Shown one piece after another: positions 1 through 8,461 of a stretch of 64,000 nucleotides of DNA. This DNA comes from JANOYJ01 sp963792485 (GTDB taxonomy: Bacteria; Pseudomonadota; Alphaproteobacteria; Rhizobiales; Rhizobiaceae): assembly GCA_963792485.1 (NCBI GenBank), contig CAWBWL010000007.1, forward strand, positions 62,001-126,000, read 5' to 3'. How positions within the stretch are numbered: position 1 is the first letter of the stretch; the number at the start of each line of letters is the position of its first letter. The position numbers and the translations under genes were made by a program. The notes below the pieces were generated by a model. It searched no databases. It was not told the DNA's origin and saw only the letters and a program-made list of their open reading frames with translations.

Positions 1-16
1 ATTAGGGAAGACGGTC

Positions 17-74
17 GTGAGCGATCTCCCCCCTCGCGGGGGAGATGCCGACAGGCAGAGAGGGGCGGCTCGCG
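17..74 (+). repeat. GC-rich palindromic intergenic repeat, copy 1
   Basis: The core reads GATCTCCCCCCTCGCGGGGG followed by AGATGCCGACAGGCAGAG. The CCCCCTCGCGGGGG part can fold into a tight hairpin. The same core occurs reversed at 901-958 and directly at 1011-1063, and similarity between copies 1 and 3 continues a further 15 to 20 bases (TGAACT-TCC-TCA). It lies just past the 3' end of the DUF2161 gene. It resembles the dispersed palindromic intergenic repeats common in Hyphomicrobiales, but I cannot assign a named family from sequence alone. Confidence 0.8.
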
Positions 75-86
75 CTGAACTTTCCT

Positions 87-849
87 TCATCCTCCCGGCA
101 CCCCAAGCAACTCACTTGAATCGACTGGCCGCTGGGTTTCGCTCGTCCCCTGCCAATTCCCCACGAGCTTTTCTATTTCCCCCGCATACTCCGCCACCGC
201 GCCAACGCCCTTCGGCGTCAGCCCATAAATACCGGTCGAGACGCGCTCAAACCAGCCATAATGATCATCCGCCATAATCGGTCGCGCGCGGGCGACGCCG
301 CTGAGCTTGGCCACAAGCGACGCCTTCAGCGGCCCTTCCCGCATCAAGACGCGCAGGCACTGCAGCGCGTCCTGGCGATACGCCGTCACCAGCCCGCGCC
401 GCGTCGCACCGCCATTGTTCGGATCGCCCACCCGCCGCGCGAATTCGCGCAAGAGCCGCCCTTTGCGGACTTTAGATTGGCGCGGCCTGTAAGGCTCGGG
501 GTCGGCGTGAGTTTCGACGAAGCCATCCTCCATCCGGACGGTGATCGAGACCGAGACCCAAGCGGCGGCACAGCGCTTTGTTGTCCGCAAGCGCTTTGGA
601 AAACAAGCGCCCTGCCCCGCGCGGCACGGCGATATAGACTGCGTCGGTGATGGCTTGGCGGGCGATCGCCTGATGGAACAGGGAAAGGGAAAACCCGATC
701 TTGAGCTCGACAATGACCGGCGCCTTCGCTCGCCGCGCACCGCCACCACATCCGCCGCGCCGATCTCGCCCTTGACGACGTAGCCCTGGCCTTCGAGCAT
801 GCGCTTGATGGGCGGCGTAGAGGTCGGTTTCTTTGAGCGAGGCGGCCAT
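87..849 (-). pseudogene. DUF2161-type PD-(D/E)XK protein, frameshifted three times
   Basis: Joining three frames restores a protein of about 253 residues. It starts at ATG 849 (MAASLKETDLYAA), passes through a nuclease-like core with AADVVAV and then VIVELK, and ends in a C-terminal part with a winged-helix look (TGIYGLTPKG). The D and E-x-K arrangement is that of PD-(D/E)XK fold proteins, and the whole resembles the DUF2161 family, usually described as a putative phosphodiesterase; the substrate is unknown. The breaks are an extra C near 820, a lost base near 735 and an extra base near 545. Because each piece keeps good codons and family-like sequence, sequencing error is as likely as true decay. 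Copies of a palindromic repeat lie on both sides in opposite orientation. Confidence 0.7.
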
Positions 850-900
850 GTACGCGATCAGCCCCGGCGATGTGTAAGCATGGCGTTCGACCGAGTATGG

Positions 901-958
901 CGCGAGGCGCCCCCCTCTGCCTGTCGGCATCTCCCCCGCGAGGGGGGAGATCGCTCAC
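901..958 (-). repeat. GC-rich palindromic intergenic repeat, copy 2 (reverse orientation)
   Basis: This is the reverse complement of the repeat at 17-74, nearly identical across GTGAGCGATCTCCCCCC, the GCGGGGGAGATGCCGACAGG core and the flanking GCCTCGCG. It lies upstream of the DUF2161 start codon. With copy 3 it forms a head-to-head pair around a 52-base spacer (959-1010), which itself holds the palindromic arms TTTCGCCAA (965-973) and TTGGCGAAA (990-998). Confidence 0.85.
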
Positions 959-1010
959 CACCGCTTTCGCCAACTTTCAAGTTTGGCGATTGGCGAAAAC
1001 GGCGACACGT

Positions 1011-1063
1011 CGATCTCCCCCCTCGCGGGGGAGATGCCGACAGGCAGAGGGGGGCGCCTCGCG
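1011..1063 (+). repeat. GC-rich palindromic intergenic repeat, copy 3
   Basis: Direct copy of the 17-74 core. It ends 12 bases before the stop codon of the acyl-CoA dehydrogenase on the other strand. Copies 2 and 3 together could fold into a long cruciform or stem-loop in transcripts crossing 901-1063. Confidence 0.85.
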
Positions 1064-1075
1064 TTGAACTATCCA

Positions 1076-2240
1076 TCACCCCCCCGCTCCCCGCAGCAAT
1101 TGCCTCGAAATAATATGCCGCTGTATCTCGCTCGTCCCCTCCCAAATCCGCTCCACCCGCGCATCGCGCCATATGCGCTCGAGCGGCAGATCGTCCATCA
1201 GGCCCATGCCGCCATGGATCTGGATCGCCTCATCGGCGACGAAGGCGAGCATCTCACTGGCTTTGAGCTTGGCCATCGCCATGTCGCCCTCCGTGGCCGT
1301 GCCCTGCTCAAATTTCCACCCCGCTTCCAGCGTCAAAAGCTCCGCCGCCTTCAGTTCCATCGCCATGTCGGCGAGTTTGAAGGAGACGCCCTGGAATTTG
1401 CCGATCTTCTGCCCGAACTGCTCGCGTTCCGCCGCATAGGAAACGGCAAGCCCAAGCGCCCGCTCGGCGCGGCCAAGACAGGTGGCGGCGACTTGCAGCC
1501 GCGTGGCGCCGAGCCATAGGTTGGCGACTTCAAAGCCTTTGTGCACCTCACCAAGCACGGCTTCTTGGCTGACGCGGCAATTGTCGAAATCGAGGATCGA
1601 GTTGGTGTATCCCCGGTGCGAGACGTTGCGGTAGCCGTCGCGCACGGTGAAACCGGGGTGGCCCTTGTCGACGAAAAAGGCCGTTATGAGCTTTTTCTTG
1701 CCCTTCGGCGTCTCCTCCTCGCCGCAGGCGGCGAAGACAATGGCGAAATCCGCCCTGTCGGCATGGCTGATGAAATGTTTGGTGCCGTTCAGCACAAAGT
1801 CCGAGCCGTCGCGCAAGGCGGTCATTTTCATGCCGCGCAGGTCCGATCCCGCGCCGGGTTCGGTCATGGCGAGACAGTCGGACTTTTCGCCCTTGATGCA
1901 GGGAAACAGATATTTTTCGCGCTGCTCCGGCGTTCCGGCGAGAAGAATGTTGGATGGACGGGCCACGCAGTTCCAGTGCAGCGCATAGCTCGTCTTCCCC
2001 AGCTCCTTTTCATAGAGCAGCCAGGTCAGAAGTATCGAGCCCCGCCCCGCCGACTTCTTCCGGCATGTTGGCGGCGTAGAGGCCGGCGGCGATCGCTTTG
2101 GCCTTGAGTTCCGCCACGAGCTCCGGGCGCAGGACGCCGGTGCGCTCGATCTCAGCCTCGTGCGGATAGAGTTCGGTTTCGACGAACGTGCGGGTGGTGT
2201 CGATGATGAGGGATTGTTCGGAAGTGAGGGAGAAGTTCAT
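1076..2240 (-). CDS. acyl-CoA dehydrogenase (one-base frameshift)
   Basis: FAD-dependent acyl-CoA dehydrogenase, oxidising an acyl-CoA at the alpha-beta bond and passing electrons to ETF; about 387 residues once repaired, normal for the family. The N-terminal helical part starts at ATG 2240 (MNFSLTSEQ). The flavin-binding middle has MTEPGAGSDLRG, and the C-terminal part has IHGGMGLMDD and IWEGTSEIQR, where the Glu of WEGT is the usual catalytic base position. An extra base in the AGAAG stretch near 2027-2031 ends the first frame after SDLAAL. Removing it gives GLDTLTWLLYEKELGK, as expected for the family. Substrate is not determined; the neighbouring BKACE gene on the same strand suggests a shared catabolic role. 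A large inverted repeat sits directly upstream of the start. Confidence 0.85.
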
Positions 2241-2257
2241 GGGCTCGTCCCGTGGCA

Positions 2258-2393
2258 GAATTTCGGTGACAGTTTACTAATTAATTTCGGTGACAGTTTA
2301 CTTAATTCCCCAGCGCCTGCGCGGGGCGAAGCCTCAGTGAGGGAATTAAGTAAACTGTCACCGAAATTAATTAGTAAACTGTCACCGAAATTC
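2258..2393. repeat. perfect 53-bp inverted repeat with 30-bp spacer
   Basis: The left arm (2258-2310) and right arm (2341-2393) are exact reverse complements over 53 bases. Each arm is a tandem pair of a 24-25 base unit, AATTTCGGTGACAGTTTACT followed by AATT or TAATT. The spacer 2311-2340 is GC-rich, in contrast to the AT-rich arms. The element fills nearly all of the gap between the BKACE stop codon, one base away, and the acyl-CoA dehydrogenase start, 17 bases away. It would form a very stable hairpin in a shared transcript. It looks like a REP/REPIN-type or MITE-like unit; that class is inferred. Confidence 0.95.
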
Positions 2394-2394
2394 C

Positions 2395-3308
2395 TCACGC
2401 CGCCATCCCCCGCTTCACCAACCCAAGCCGCTCCCGCACCTCCCCCGGCCCGATCACCCTTGCCCCCATATTCTCCACAATCGTCACCGCCCGCTCGACC
2501 AGCTGCGCATTGGTCGCCAGCACGCCCTTGCCGAGCCACAGATTATCCTCCAGCCCGACCCGCACATTGCCGCCGGCCAGCACGGCGGCGGCCACATAGG
2601 CCATCTGGTCGCGGCCGAGCGTGAAGGCGGACCAGGTCCAGTCAGCGGCACATTGTTGACCATGGCCATAAACGTGTTGAGATCGTTCGGCGCGCCCCAG
2701 GGGACGCCCATGCAGAGCTGCACCAAGGCGTCTGGCTTCAGCACCCCCTCCTCCACAAGCTGTTTGGCGAACCAGAGATGGCCGGTGTCAAACGCCTCGA
2801 TCTCCGGCTTGACGCCGAGCGCGGTCATCATGGCGCCCATGGCGCGCAGCATGCCGGGCGTGTTGGTCATCACATAATCGGCTTCGTTGAAATTCATCGT
2901 GCCGCAGTCGAGCGTGCAGATTTCCGGCAGGCATTGCCTGATATGCTCCATCCGGTTCGACGCCCCGCCCATGTCGGTGCCCTGCGCCTTCAAGGGCAGC
3001 GGGTTTTCCACATCGCCGAACACCATGTCGCCGCCCATGCCAGCGGTGAGGTTGAGGACCACATCGACCTTTGAGTCCCGGATGCGCTCAGTCACCTCGC
3101 GGTAGAGATGAACGTCCCGGCGCGGCTTGCCGGTTTCCGGATCGCGCACATGGCAGTGGACAATCGCGGCCCCGGCCTTTGCCGCATCAATCGCCGCATC
3201 CGCAATTTGTTTCGGCGAGCGCGGGACATGCGGCGAGCGGTCCTGCGTGCCGCCGGAGCCTGTGACGGCGCAGGTGATGAAGACGTCGCGGTTCATGGCA
3301 AGCGGCAT
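2395..3308 (-). CDS. beta-keto acid cleavage enzyme (BKACE/DUF849; one-base frameshift)
   Basis: Zn-dependent TIM-barrel enzyme of the 3-keto-5-aminohexanoate cleavage family, which condenses a beta-keto acid with acetyl-CoA to give acetoacetate and a new acyl-CoA. Visible features are ITCAVTGSG at the N-terminus, the metal-site HCHVRDP about 60 residues in, and LNLTAGMGGDM, LDCGTMNF, EAFDTGH and CMGVPWGAP further on. The frame breaks near 2640: restoring one G in the CCG of NNVP gives NNVPADWTWSAFTLGRDQM and continues to LVKRGMAA. Full length is about 304 residues. The start at 3308 is chosen because GGGGAA precedes it; ATG 3296 lacks a ribosome site. Substrate is unknown. It is probably cotranscribed with the downstream acyl-CoA dehydrogenase. 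Confidence 0.85.
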
Positions 3309-3360
3309 GGCGTTCCCCAGAATCGCAGTATTCAACACTCTGCGATTACCGGGAAGCCCC

Positions 3361-4356
3361 TCATGCGACGTGTTTCGCCGCTTCCGCCTCCCCGCGCGTC
3401 TTCCACAGCGAATAGACAATCCCCGCCGCCAGAACGCCCACAGTGACCGCCAGCGACAGCGCCGTCGGTATTTTCACCCCGAGCGGAACCAAGCTGACCT
3501 TCATCCCGACCAGCACCAGCAGCGTCGCCAGCGAATATTGCAGATAGGCGAAGCGGTTCATCGCCGAGGCAAGCGCGAAATACAGCGAGCGCAGGCCGAG
3601 AATGGCGAAGATGTTGGACGTGTAGACGATGAATGTGTCCTGCGTGACCGCGAAAATAGCAGGAACGGAATCGACGGCGAAGATGAGGTCAACAAACTCG
3701 ACCATGATCAGCGCGATCAGAAGCGGCGTCGCCCACAGAACTTTCCTGCCGGTCTTAATATCTGGCAGGCGCACGATGAATTTCTGCGCGTGCAGCTCTT
3801 TGGTGATGCGCAAATGGCCGCGCATCCATTTCAGCAGGGCATTGCTCTCCATATCCGGCACATGCTCGTGTTTCATGAACATGCGGATACCGGTGAAGAT
3901 CAGGAACGCGCCAAAGATGTACAGTATCCACGAGAAGGACATGACCAGCGCAGCGCCGACCCCGATAAGGATCGCGCGGAAGACGATCACGCCCAATATG
4001 CCCCAGAACAAGACCCGGTGCTGATATTTGCGCGGAATCGCCAGCGCGCCGAAGATTGTGGCGATGACGAATATATTGTCCATCGAAAGCGACTGCTCGA
4101 TGAGATAGCCGGTGAAGAATTCGAGGCCCGACTGCGCGCCGCGTGATATCCATATCCATGCGCCGAAGGCGAAGGCGACGGCCATGTAGCAGCCGTAAAG
4201 GATGAAGCTCTCCCTTGCTTCGATCTCCTTGTCCTTTTTGTGCAGGACGCCAAGGTCAAACACCAAAAGGGCAATGACAATCGAAATGAAGATTGCCCAG
4301 AAATAAGCCGGAGTGCCGAGAAAATCTGCGTATAGCGCCGCTTGGAGTGACTCCAT
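3361..4356 (-). CDS. TerC-family integral membrane protein
   Basis: About 331 residues with eight or nine hydrophobic segments and the TerC signatures SLSMDNIFVIA (first half) and EFVDLIFAVDSVPAIFA (second half), whose acidic residues lie inside membrane helices. The family is linked to Mn2+ export and to metalation of exported proteins, and was first named for tellurium resistance; no ter operon partners are nearby. The longer frame opens at 4425, but ATG 4356 (MESLQAAL) has GAGGT seven bases upstream and matches the usual N-terminus. The 150-base leader contains a clear hairpin (4406-4428). The gene is monocistronic between BKACE and lolD. Confidence 0.88.
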   Translation of the reverse strand: MESLQAALYADFLGTPAYFWAIFISIVIALLVFDLGVLHKKDKEIEARESFILYGCYMAVAFAFGAWIWISRGAQSGLEFFTGYLIEQSLSMDNIFVIATIFGALAIPRKYQHRVLFWGILGVIVFRAILIGVGAALVMSFSWILYIFGAFLIFTGIRMFMKHEHVPDMESNALLKWMRGHLRITKELHAQKFIVRLPDIKTGRKVLWATPLLIALIMVEFVDLIFAVDSVPAIFAVTQDTFIVYTSNIFAILGLRSLYFALASAMNRFAYLQYSLATLLVLVGMKVSLVPLGVKIPTALSLAVTVGVLAAGIVYSLWKTRGEAEAAKHVA

Positions 4357-4405
4357 TGCCGGGACCTCATGTTTCGTGTTGCAACTACGAAACAACTCCG
4401 ACATC

Positions 4406-4428
4406 GCGGTGACACCAAATATCACCGC
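4406..4428 (-). promoter_or_regulatory. leader hairpin upstream of the TerC gene
   Basis: On the minus strand GCGGTGA and TCACCGC form a perfect 7-bp stem with a 9-base loop (TATTTGGTG), about 50 bases before the TerC start codon. No T-run follows, so it is not an obvious terminator. The core of the Mn2+-sensing yybP-ykoY motif is not recognisable, so function is unknown. Confidence 0.4.
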
Positions 4429-4510
4429 CAGAGGGGCCCGGGCGCCGTTACGGGAGAAATGAGGCAGGTCGGCCTAAAATTCAAGGGCAAGGAACGAATA
4501 AGGCGCAGGT

Positions 4511-5200
4511 TTACAGTGTGAGTGGCACCACATGCCCGTCCTTCAAGGTCACGCGGCGGTCCATGCGCTTGGCAATCTCGTGATTGTGCGTGGCGATCAC
4601 CGCCGACAGGCCAGACTGACGCACCAGGGCTTCCAGCGCTTCAAAAACATAATGCGCGGTGCCGGGATCCAGATTGCCCGTCGGCTCGTCGGCGAGCAGC
4701 AGCAGCGGCGCGTTGGCGACCGCTCTTGCGATGGCGACGCGCTGCTGTTCGCCGCCGGACAGCTCAGACGGGCGGTGCGAGGCGCGGGGACCGATCTTCA
4801 TGTAGTCCAAAAGCTCCTGCGCGCGCTCCGCCGCCGCCTGCTTCGTCAGGCCGCGCAGCATCTGCGGGATCATCACATTTTCAAGCGCAGTGAATTCAGG
4901 CAGCAAATGGTGGAACTGATAAACGAAGCCGATTTCGGCGCGGCGCACGGCGGTGCGGGCGCCATCATCCAGACTTTCGCATGCACGCCCGTTCACCGTA
5001 ACTTTGCCCGCGTCTGGCCGCTCCAAAAGGCCGGCCGCATGCAAGAGCGTGGATTTGCCGGTACCTGACGGCGCCACCAGCGCCACCATCTCGCCTTTGG
5101 CGACCGAGAAGTCCGCGCCCTTCAATATGTCAAGCGCGGTCTCGCCCTGTTTGTAGGAGCGCACAAGCCCTTTTATTTCGAGAACGTTTGCGCCAGCCAC
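4511..5200 (-). CDS. lolD: lipoprotein-releasing system ATP-binding protein LolD
   Basis: ATPase of the LolCDE complex, which extracts outer-membrane lipoproteins from the inner membrane. 229 residues. Walker A APSGTGKST is at residues 43-51, the signature LSGGEQQR is near 145, Walker B LLLLADEPTGNLD is near 165, and the switch His follows in IATHNHE. Initiation is at GTG 5200, which shares its G with the lolC stop codon (TAGTG), so translation is coupled. Third gene of a proS-lolC-lolD operon, an order common in alphaproteobacteria. Confidence 0.95.
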   Translation of the reverse strand: MAGANVLEIKGLVRSYKQGETALDILKGADFSVAKGEMVALVAPSGTGKSTLLHAAGLLERPDAGKVTVNGRACESLDDGARTAVRRAEIGFVYQFHHLLPEFTALENVMIPQMLRGLTKQAAAERAQELLDYMKIGPRASHRPSELSGGEQQRVAIARAVANAPLLLLADEPTGNLDPGTAHYVFEALEALVRQSGLSAVIATHNHEIAKRMDRRVTLKDGHVVPLTL

Positions 5201-6483
5201 TATTCATACCTCAGCGCTTCAACCGGATCGAGCTTTGCGGCGCGCCAGGCGGGGAAAAGTGTGGCGAGAAAAGACAGAACCAGCGCCATCAGGATTACGC
5301 TTGTGGTTTCGCCTGCATCCATCTTGGCTGGGAGTTCGGAGAGGAAATAGAGCTCGGGATTGAACATCACGGTGCCGGAGAGCCAAGAGAAGAACTGCCG
5401 TATGCTCTCAATGTTGAGGCAGACGATCACACCGAGCGCGACACCCGCCAGCGTGCCTGTGATGCCGATGGCCGAGCCCGTCATGAGGAAGATGCGCATG
5501 ATCATGCCGCGCGTCGCGCCCATGGTGCGCAGGATCGCAATGTCTGAGCCTTTGTCTTTCACCAGCATGATGAGGCCGGAAATAATGTTGAGAGCCGCCA
5601 CCAAAATGATCAGCGTCAGGATCATGAACATCACATTGCGCTCGACCTGAAGGGCGGAAAAGAATGTCTGGTTGCGCTCGCGCCAGTCGGTCAAAAGAAG
5701 TGGCCGTTCGGCTGCGGCTTCCACAAGCGGGCGCAACGCATCCACCGCATCGGGATCATTGGCAACAATTTCAATGCTTTGCACCCGGTCTTCCGAGTTG
5801 AAATAGAGCTGTGCTTCAGCAAGAGGCATGAAGACGATAGCCGAGTCATATTCCGACATGCCGATCTCGAATATGGTCGTGACCGGATAGGCCTTCTGCC
5901 GCGCCGTAGTGCCAAGCGGCGTCACGTCACCCTCGGGAGAGGTGAGCGTAATCATGTCGCCAACACCAAGGCCAAGGTTTTGGGCAAGCCGGGAGCCGAG
6001 AGCAACGCCCTCTCCTTTGGCAAAATCCGCAAAGGAACCCTGCTTCACCGTGTCGGAGATCAACTTGATCTTGGCGATGTCATCAGTGCGGATGCCGCGC
6101 ACCAACGCGCCAGTTCCAACGCCGCGGGTACCGGACGCCAGCGTCTGACCCTCGACGACCGGAATTGCGTAGGAAACCCCGTCCAAGCCGCTGAGCTTTT
6201 TGGACAATTCCTCGTAGTCCGTCAGCGGGCTATCCTGCGGCTGCAAAATGAGATGGCCGTTTATTCCGAGGATGCGCTCAAGCAGCTCACCGCGAAACCC
6301 GTTCATGACCGCCATGACGATGATCAAAGTTGCGACACCGAGCATGATGCCGATGAAGGAGAAGCCGGCAATCACCGAGATCACCGCTTCTTTGCGGCGC
6401 GAGCGCAGATAGCGCCAGGCGACCATGCGCTCGAACTTCGAAAACGGCCCTGCCCCGTCCGGCAATACGGCAGTGTCGCTCAT
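5200..6483 (-). CDS. lolC: lipoprotein-releasing system permease LolC/LolE
   Basis: Inner-membrane permease of the Lol lipoprotein export system, 427 residues. It has an N-terminal cytoplasmic stretch with the conserved RYLRSRRKEA, one transmembrane helix at about residues 35-60, a large periplasmic domain, then three transmembrane helices in the last 150 residues and the FtsX-like ending LDPVEALRYE. A single LolC/E-type gene is present, as usual in alphaproteobacteria, so it may form a homodimer with LolD. Its ATG overlaps the proS stop codon by four bases (ATGA), and its stop overlaps the lolD start. Confidence 0.93.
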   Translation of the reverse strand: MSDTAVLPDGAGPFSKFERMVAWRYLRSRRKEAVISVIAGFSFIGIMLGVATLIIVMAVMNGFRGELLERILGINGHLILQPQDSPLTDYEELSKKLSGLDGVSYAIPVVEGQTLASGTRGVGTGALVRGIRTDDIAKIKLISDTVKQGSFADFAKGEGVALGSRLAQNLGLGVGDMITLTSPEGDVTPLGTTARQKAYPVTTIFEIGMSEYDSAIVFMPLAEAQLYFNSEDRVQSIEIVANDPDAVDALRPLVEAAAERPLLLTDWRERNQTFFSALQVERNVMFMILTLIILVAALNIISGLIMLVKDKGSDIAILRTMGATRGMIMRIFLMTGSAIGITGTLAGVALGVIVCLNIESIRQFFSWLSGTVMFNPELYFLSELPAKMDAGETTSVILMALVLSFLATLFPAWRAAKLDPVEALRYE

Positions 6484-7808
6484 GAGGCTCCTGTGATCCT
6501 TTTGATGGCAGCGTCAACGCTGAGATTTTCCTTGGCGCCAGTCTTGCGCACTTTGATCTCGATTTCACCCGAAGCGATGCCGCGCGGGCCTATGATGACT
6601 TGAAGTGGAAGGCCGATCAGGTCGGCGGTGGCGAATTTAGAACCTGCCCGCTCATCCGTGTCATCGAGCAGAACATCAACACCGGCCTTTTGCAGCGCCG
6701 CGTAAATCTTCTCCGACGCCGCATCACAGGCCGCATCGCCTGCCTTCATGTTGATGATGCCAACATTGAACGGCGCGATGGCGTCGGGCCAGATTATGCC
6801 GTTCTCGTCATGCCCGGCTTCAATGGCCGCAGCGACGACCCGCGTCGGCCCGATGCCATAAGAGCCGCTGTACACAGTGTGTTCCTTACCATCCGGCCCC
6901 ATGACTTTGGCGTTCATGGGGTCGGAATATTTTGTTCCGAAGTGAAAAATATGCCCAACCTCAATGCCGCGTGCGCTGATCTGATCATCAGAACTGATGT
7001 TGTTCCATGCGGCCTCATCATGCATTTCAGATGTGGCGGCGTAGGGCGTTGTCCAGTCCTTGACGATCTTCGCCAACGCGGCGTTGTCGCGAAAGTCTGT
7101 ATCCGCGCCGGGGATCGGCATATCGAGAAAGTCCTTGTGGCAAAATACTTCAGACTCTCCGGTGGACGCCAGGATGATGAATTCGTGGGAAAGATCGCCG
7201 CCAATCGGGCCGGTATCGGCGCGCATTGGGATGGCTTTCAGGCCCATCCGGTCGAATGTGCGCAGGTAAGCCACAAACATCCGGTCATAAGCGGCCTTCG
7301 CGCCGTCAAAGTCGAGGTCAAACGAGTAGGCGTCTTTCATCAGAAATTCGCGCGAGCGCATTACGCCAAAACGCGGTCGCACTTCGTCGCGGAATTTCCA
7401 CTGGATATGATATAGATTGAGCGGCAGGTCCTTGTAGGATTTGACGTATGAGCGGAAAATCTCCGTCACCATCTCTTCATTAGTCGGCCCATAGAGCATG
7501 TCGCGCTCATGCCGGTCCTTGATGCGCAGCATTTCTTTGCCATAGGCGTCATAGCGCCCGCTCTCACGCCACAGATCCGCCGACTGGATTGTAGGCATCA
7601 GAATTTCATTGGCGCCGGCGCGGTTCTGCTCCTCGCGGATGATTTTGGAGACCTTGTCCAATGCGAGTTTGCCGAGCGGCAGCCAAGAGTACGAACCCGC
7701 TCCCTGCTGATGAATAAGCCCGGCGCGCAGCATGAGCCTGTGCGAGACAATTTCGGCCTCTTTGGGATTCTCTTTGAGGATGGGCAGAAAGAAGCGGGAA
7801 AGACGCAT
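6480..7808 (-). CDS. proS: prolyl-tRNA synthetase
   Basis: Class II aminoacyl-tRNA synthetase charging tRNA-Pro, 442 residues. It is the short alphaproteobacterial form without the YbaK-like editing insertion. Class II motifs are visible: the motif 2 region FRDEVRPRFGVMRSREFLMKDAY split by the usual loop, the ligand-contacting GPTNEEM, and motif 3 SYGIGPTRVVAA, followed by an anticodon-binding domain (LLDDTDERAGSKF). The start is ATG 7808 (MRLSRFFLPILKENP), the family N-terminus; the frame is open further upstream but shows no family sequence there. First gene of the lolCD operon. Confidence 0.96.
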   Translation of the reverse strand: MRLSRFFLPILKENPKEAEIVSHRLMLRAGLIHQQGAGSYSWLPLGKLALDKVSKIIREEQNRAGANEILMPTIQSADLWRESGRYDAYGKEMLRIKDRHERDMLYGPTNEEMVTEIFRSYVKSYKDLPLNLYHIQWKFRDEVRPRFGVMRSREFLMKDAYSFDLDFDGAKAAYDRMFVAYLRTFDRMGLKAIPMRADTGPIGGDLSHEFIILASTGESEVFCHKDFLDMPIPGADTDFRDNAALAKIVKDWTTPYAATSEMHDEAAWNNISSDDQISARGIEVGHIFHFGTKYSDPMNAKVMGPDGKEHTVYSGSYGIGPTRVVAAAIEAGHDENGIIWPDAIAPFNVGIINMKAGDAACDAASEKIYAALQKAGVDVLLDDTDERAGSKFATADLIGLPLQVIIGPRGIASGEIEIKVRKTGAKENLSVDAAIKRITGAS

Positions 7809-8030
7809 GAAAAAGCACCGGCGGGCGTTTGAATGACAAGGGGAATCGCGCAGAACTGCGGTTTTCTTGGGGCTGTGTAGCCGCTTCGCAAACCCTTGCA
7901 AACCCGGCGCGAAACACCAGCGTGCCCTTTATTTTTGCAAGGTTTTTTCCATCCGGTCAAAGATTGGGCGAATTGATCACTTTGTAAGATTTAACGTGAC
8001 AAGACTGCAACTATCCGCTAGTTTTTTTGC

Positions 8031-8057
8031 ATAATAAAAACGGCGGGAAATTCCGCC
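8031..8057 (-). terminator. intrinsic terminator after the nuo-birA-rnj-DUF1467 unit
   Basis: On the minus strand GGCGG-AATTTC-CCGCC forms the stem and is followed by G then TTTTTATTAT. It lies 135 bases beyond the DUF1467 stop codon and is the first good terminator downstream of the complex I operon. Confidence 0.75.
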
Positions 8058-8151
8058 TCTTCACGCGGTCAAAGTCTTGGGAGGATGCGATTCTGGCGCG
8101 ATAAAACGCTGCCGCCGGTGAAAGCCGGGAACTGGATCGACGCGTAAAATG

Positions 8152-8178
8152 AGCAAGGCGAAAGCCTTGCTTTTTTTT
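8152..8178 (+). terminator. strong intrinsic terminator facing the plus strand
   Basis: AGCAAGGC-GAAA-GCCTTGCT is a perfect 8-bp stem with a GAAA tetraloop, running into eight T. All annotated neighbours are on the minus strand, where the same hairpin is followed only by CATTTTAC. It therefore best terminates a plus-strand transcript that has no annotated gene, or insulates the operon end from antisense transcription. Confidence 0.8.
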
Positions 8179-8191
8179 GTCTGGTGATCCG

Positions 8192-8461
8192 TCAATTGCG
8201 GGATGGCAAGAAGTTCGGCAGATCGTCGAAGCTGAGGCCCCGGATCGCATAAAGATAGTAGAAGACTGCAAAAATGGCGGTGGCGATTGCGGTGTTGATG
8301 AGCGCCACGCGCCACATGTGCCGCCCCGCCGGCGCGCTTGGCATTGTGCCCGGTTCGACAGTGCCGGACTCATCCTGTGTGCTCAAGCCAAATGACAGCA
8401 CTGCAAACAGCGTGACCCACCAGATTGTGAAGTAGATCGCAAAAGCCGAAATTGGGTTCAT
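8192..8461 (-). CDS. DUF1467 family membrane protein
   Basis: Small inner-membrane protein of 89 residues with two transmembrane helices: residues 5-26 (AIYFTIWWVTLFAVLSFG) and about 52-72 (ALINTAIATAIFAVFYYL). Between them is a polar loop carrying TMPSAPAGRHMWR. It matches the DUF1467 family, whose members commonly sit next to the methylmalonyl-CoA epimerase gene in alphaproteobacteria; function is unknown. Its ATG overlaps the epimerase stop by four bases. It is the last gene before the terminator. Confidence 0.85.
   Translation of the reverse strand: MNPISAFAIYFTIWWVTLFAVLSFGLSTQDESGTVEPGTMPSAPAGRHMWRVALINTAIATAIFAVFYYLYAIRGLSFDDLPNFLPSRN

Larger units (their letters stand above)
7809..8191. 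other. 383-bp intergenic region between DUF1467 and proS
   Basis: No convincing protein gene. It holds two hairpin-plus-T-run terminators of opposite polarity (8031-8057 minus, 8152-8178 plus), about 95 bases apart, and must also contain the proS promoter. The stretch 7975-8040 is AT-rich. The two terminators are listed separately, and the plus-strand one is discussed as a possible small-RNA end. Confidence 0.6.

Noticed and set aside
4357..4480. yybP-ykoY Mn2+ riboswitch upstream of the TerC gene
   Set aside because: A hairpin is present, but the conserved loop sequences of that motif are not recognisable.
7598..7960. Longer N-terminus for prolyl-tRNA synthetase and overlapping frames
   Set aside because: Sequence upstream of ATG 7808 has no family similarity, and the overlapping frames have no plausible start or composition.
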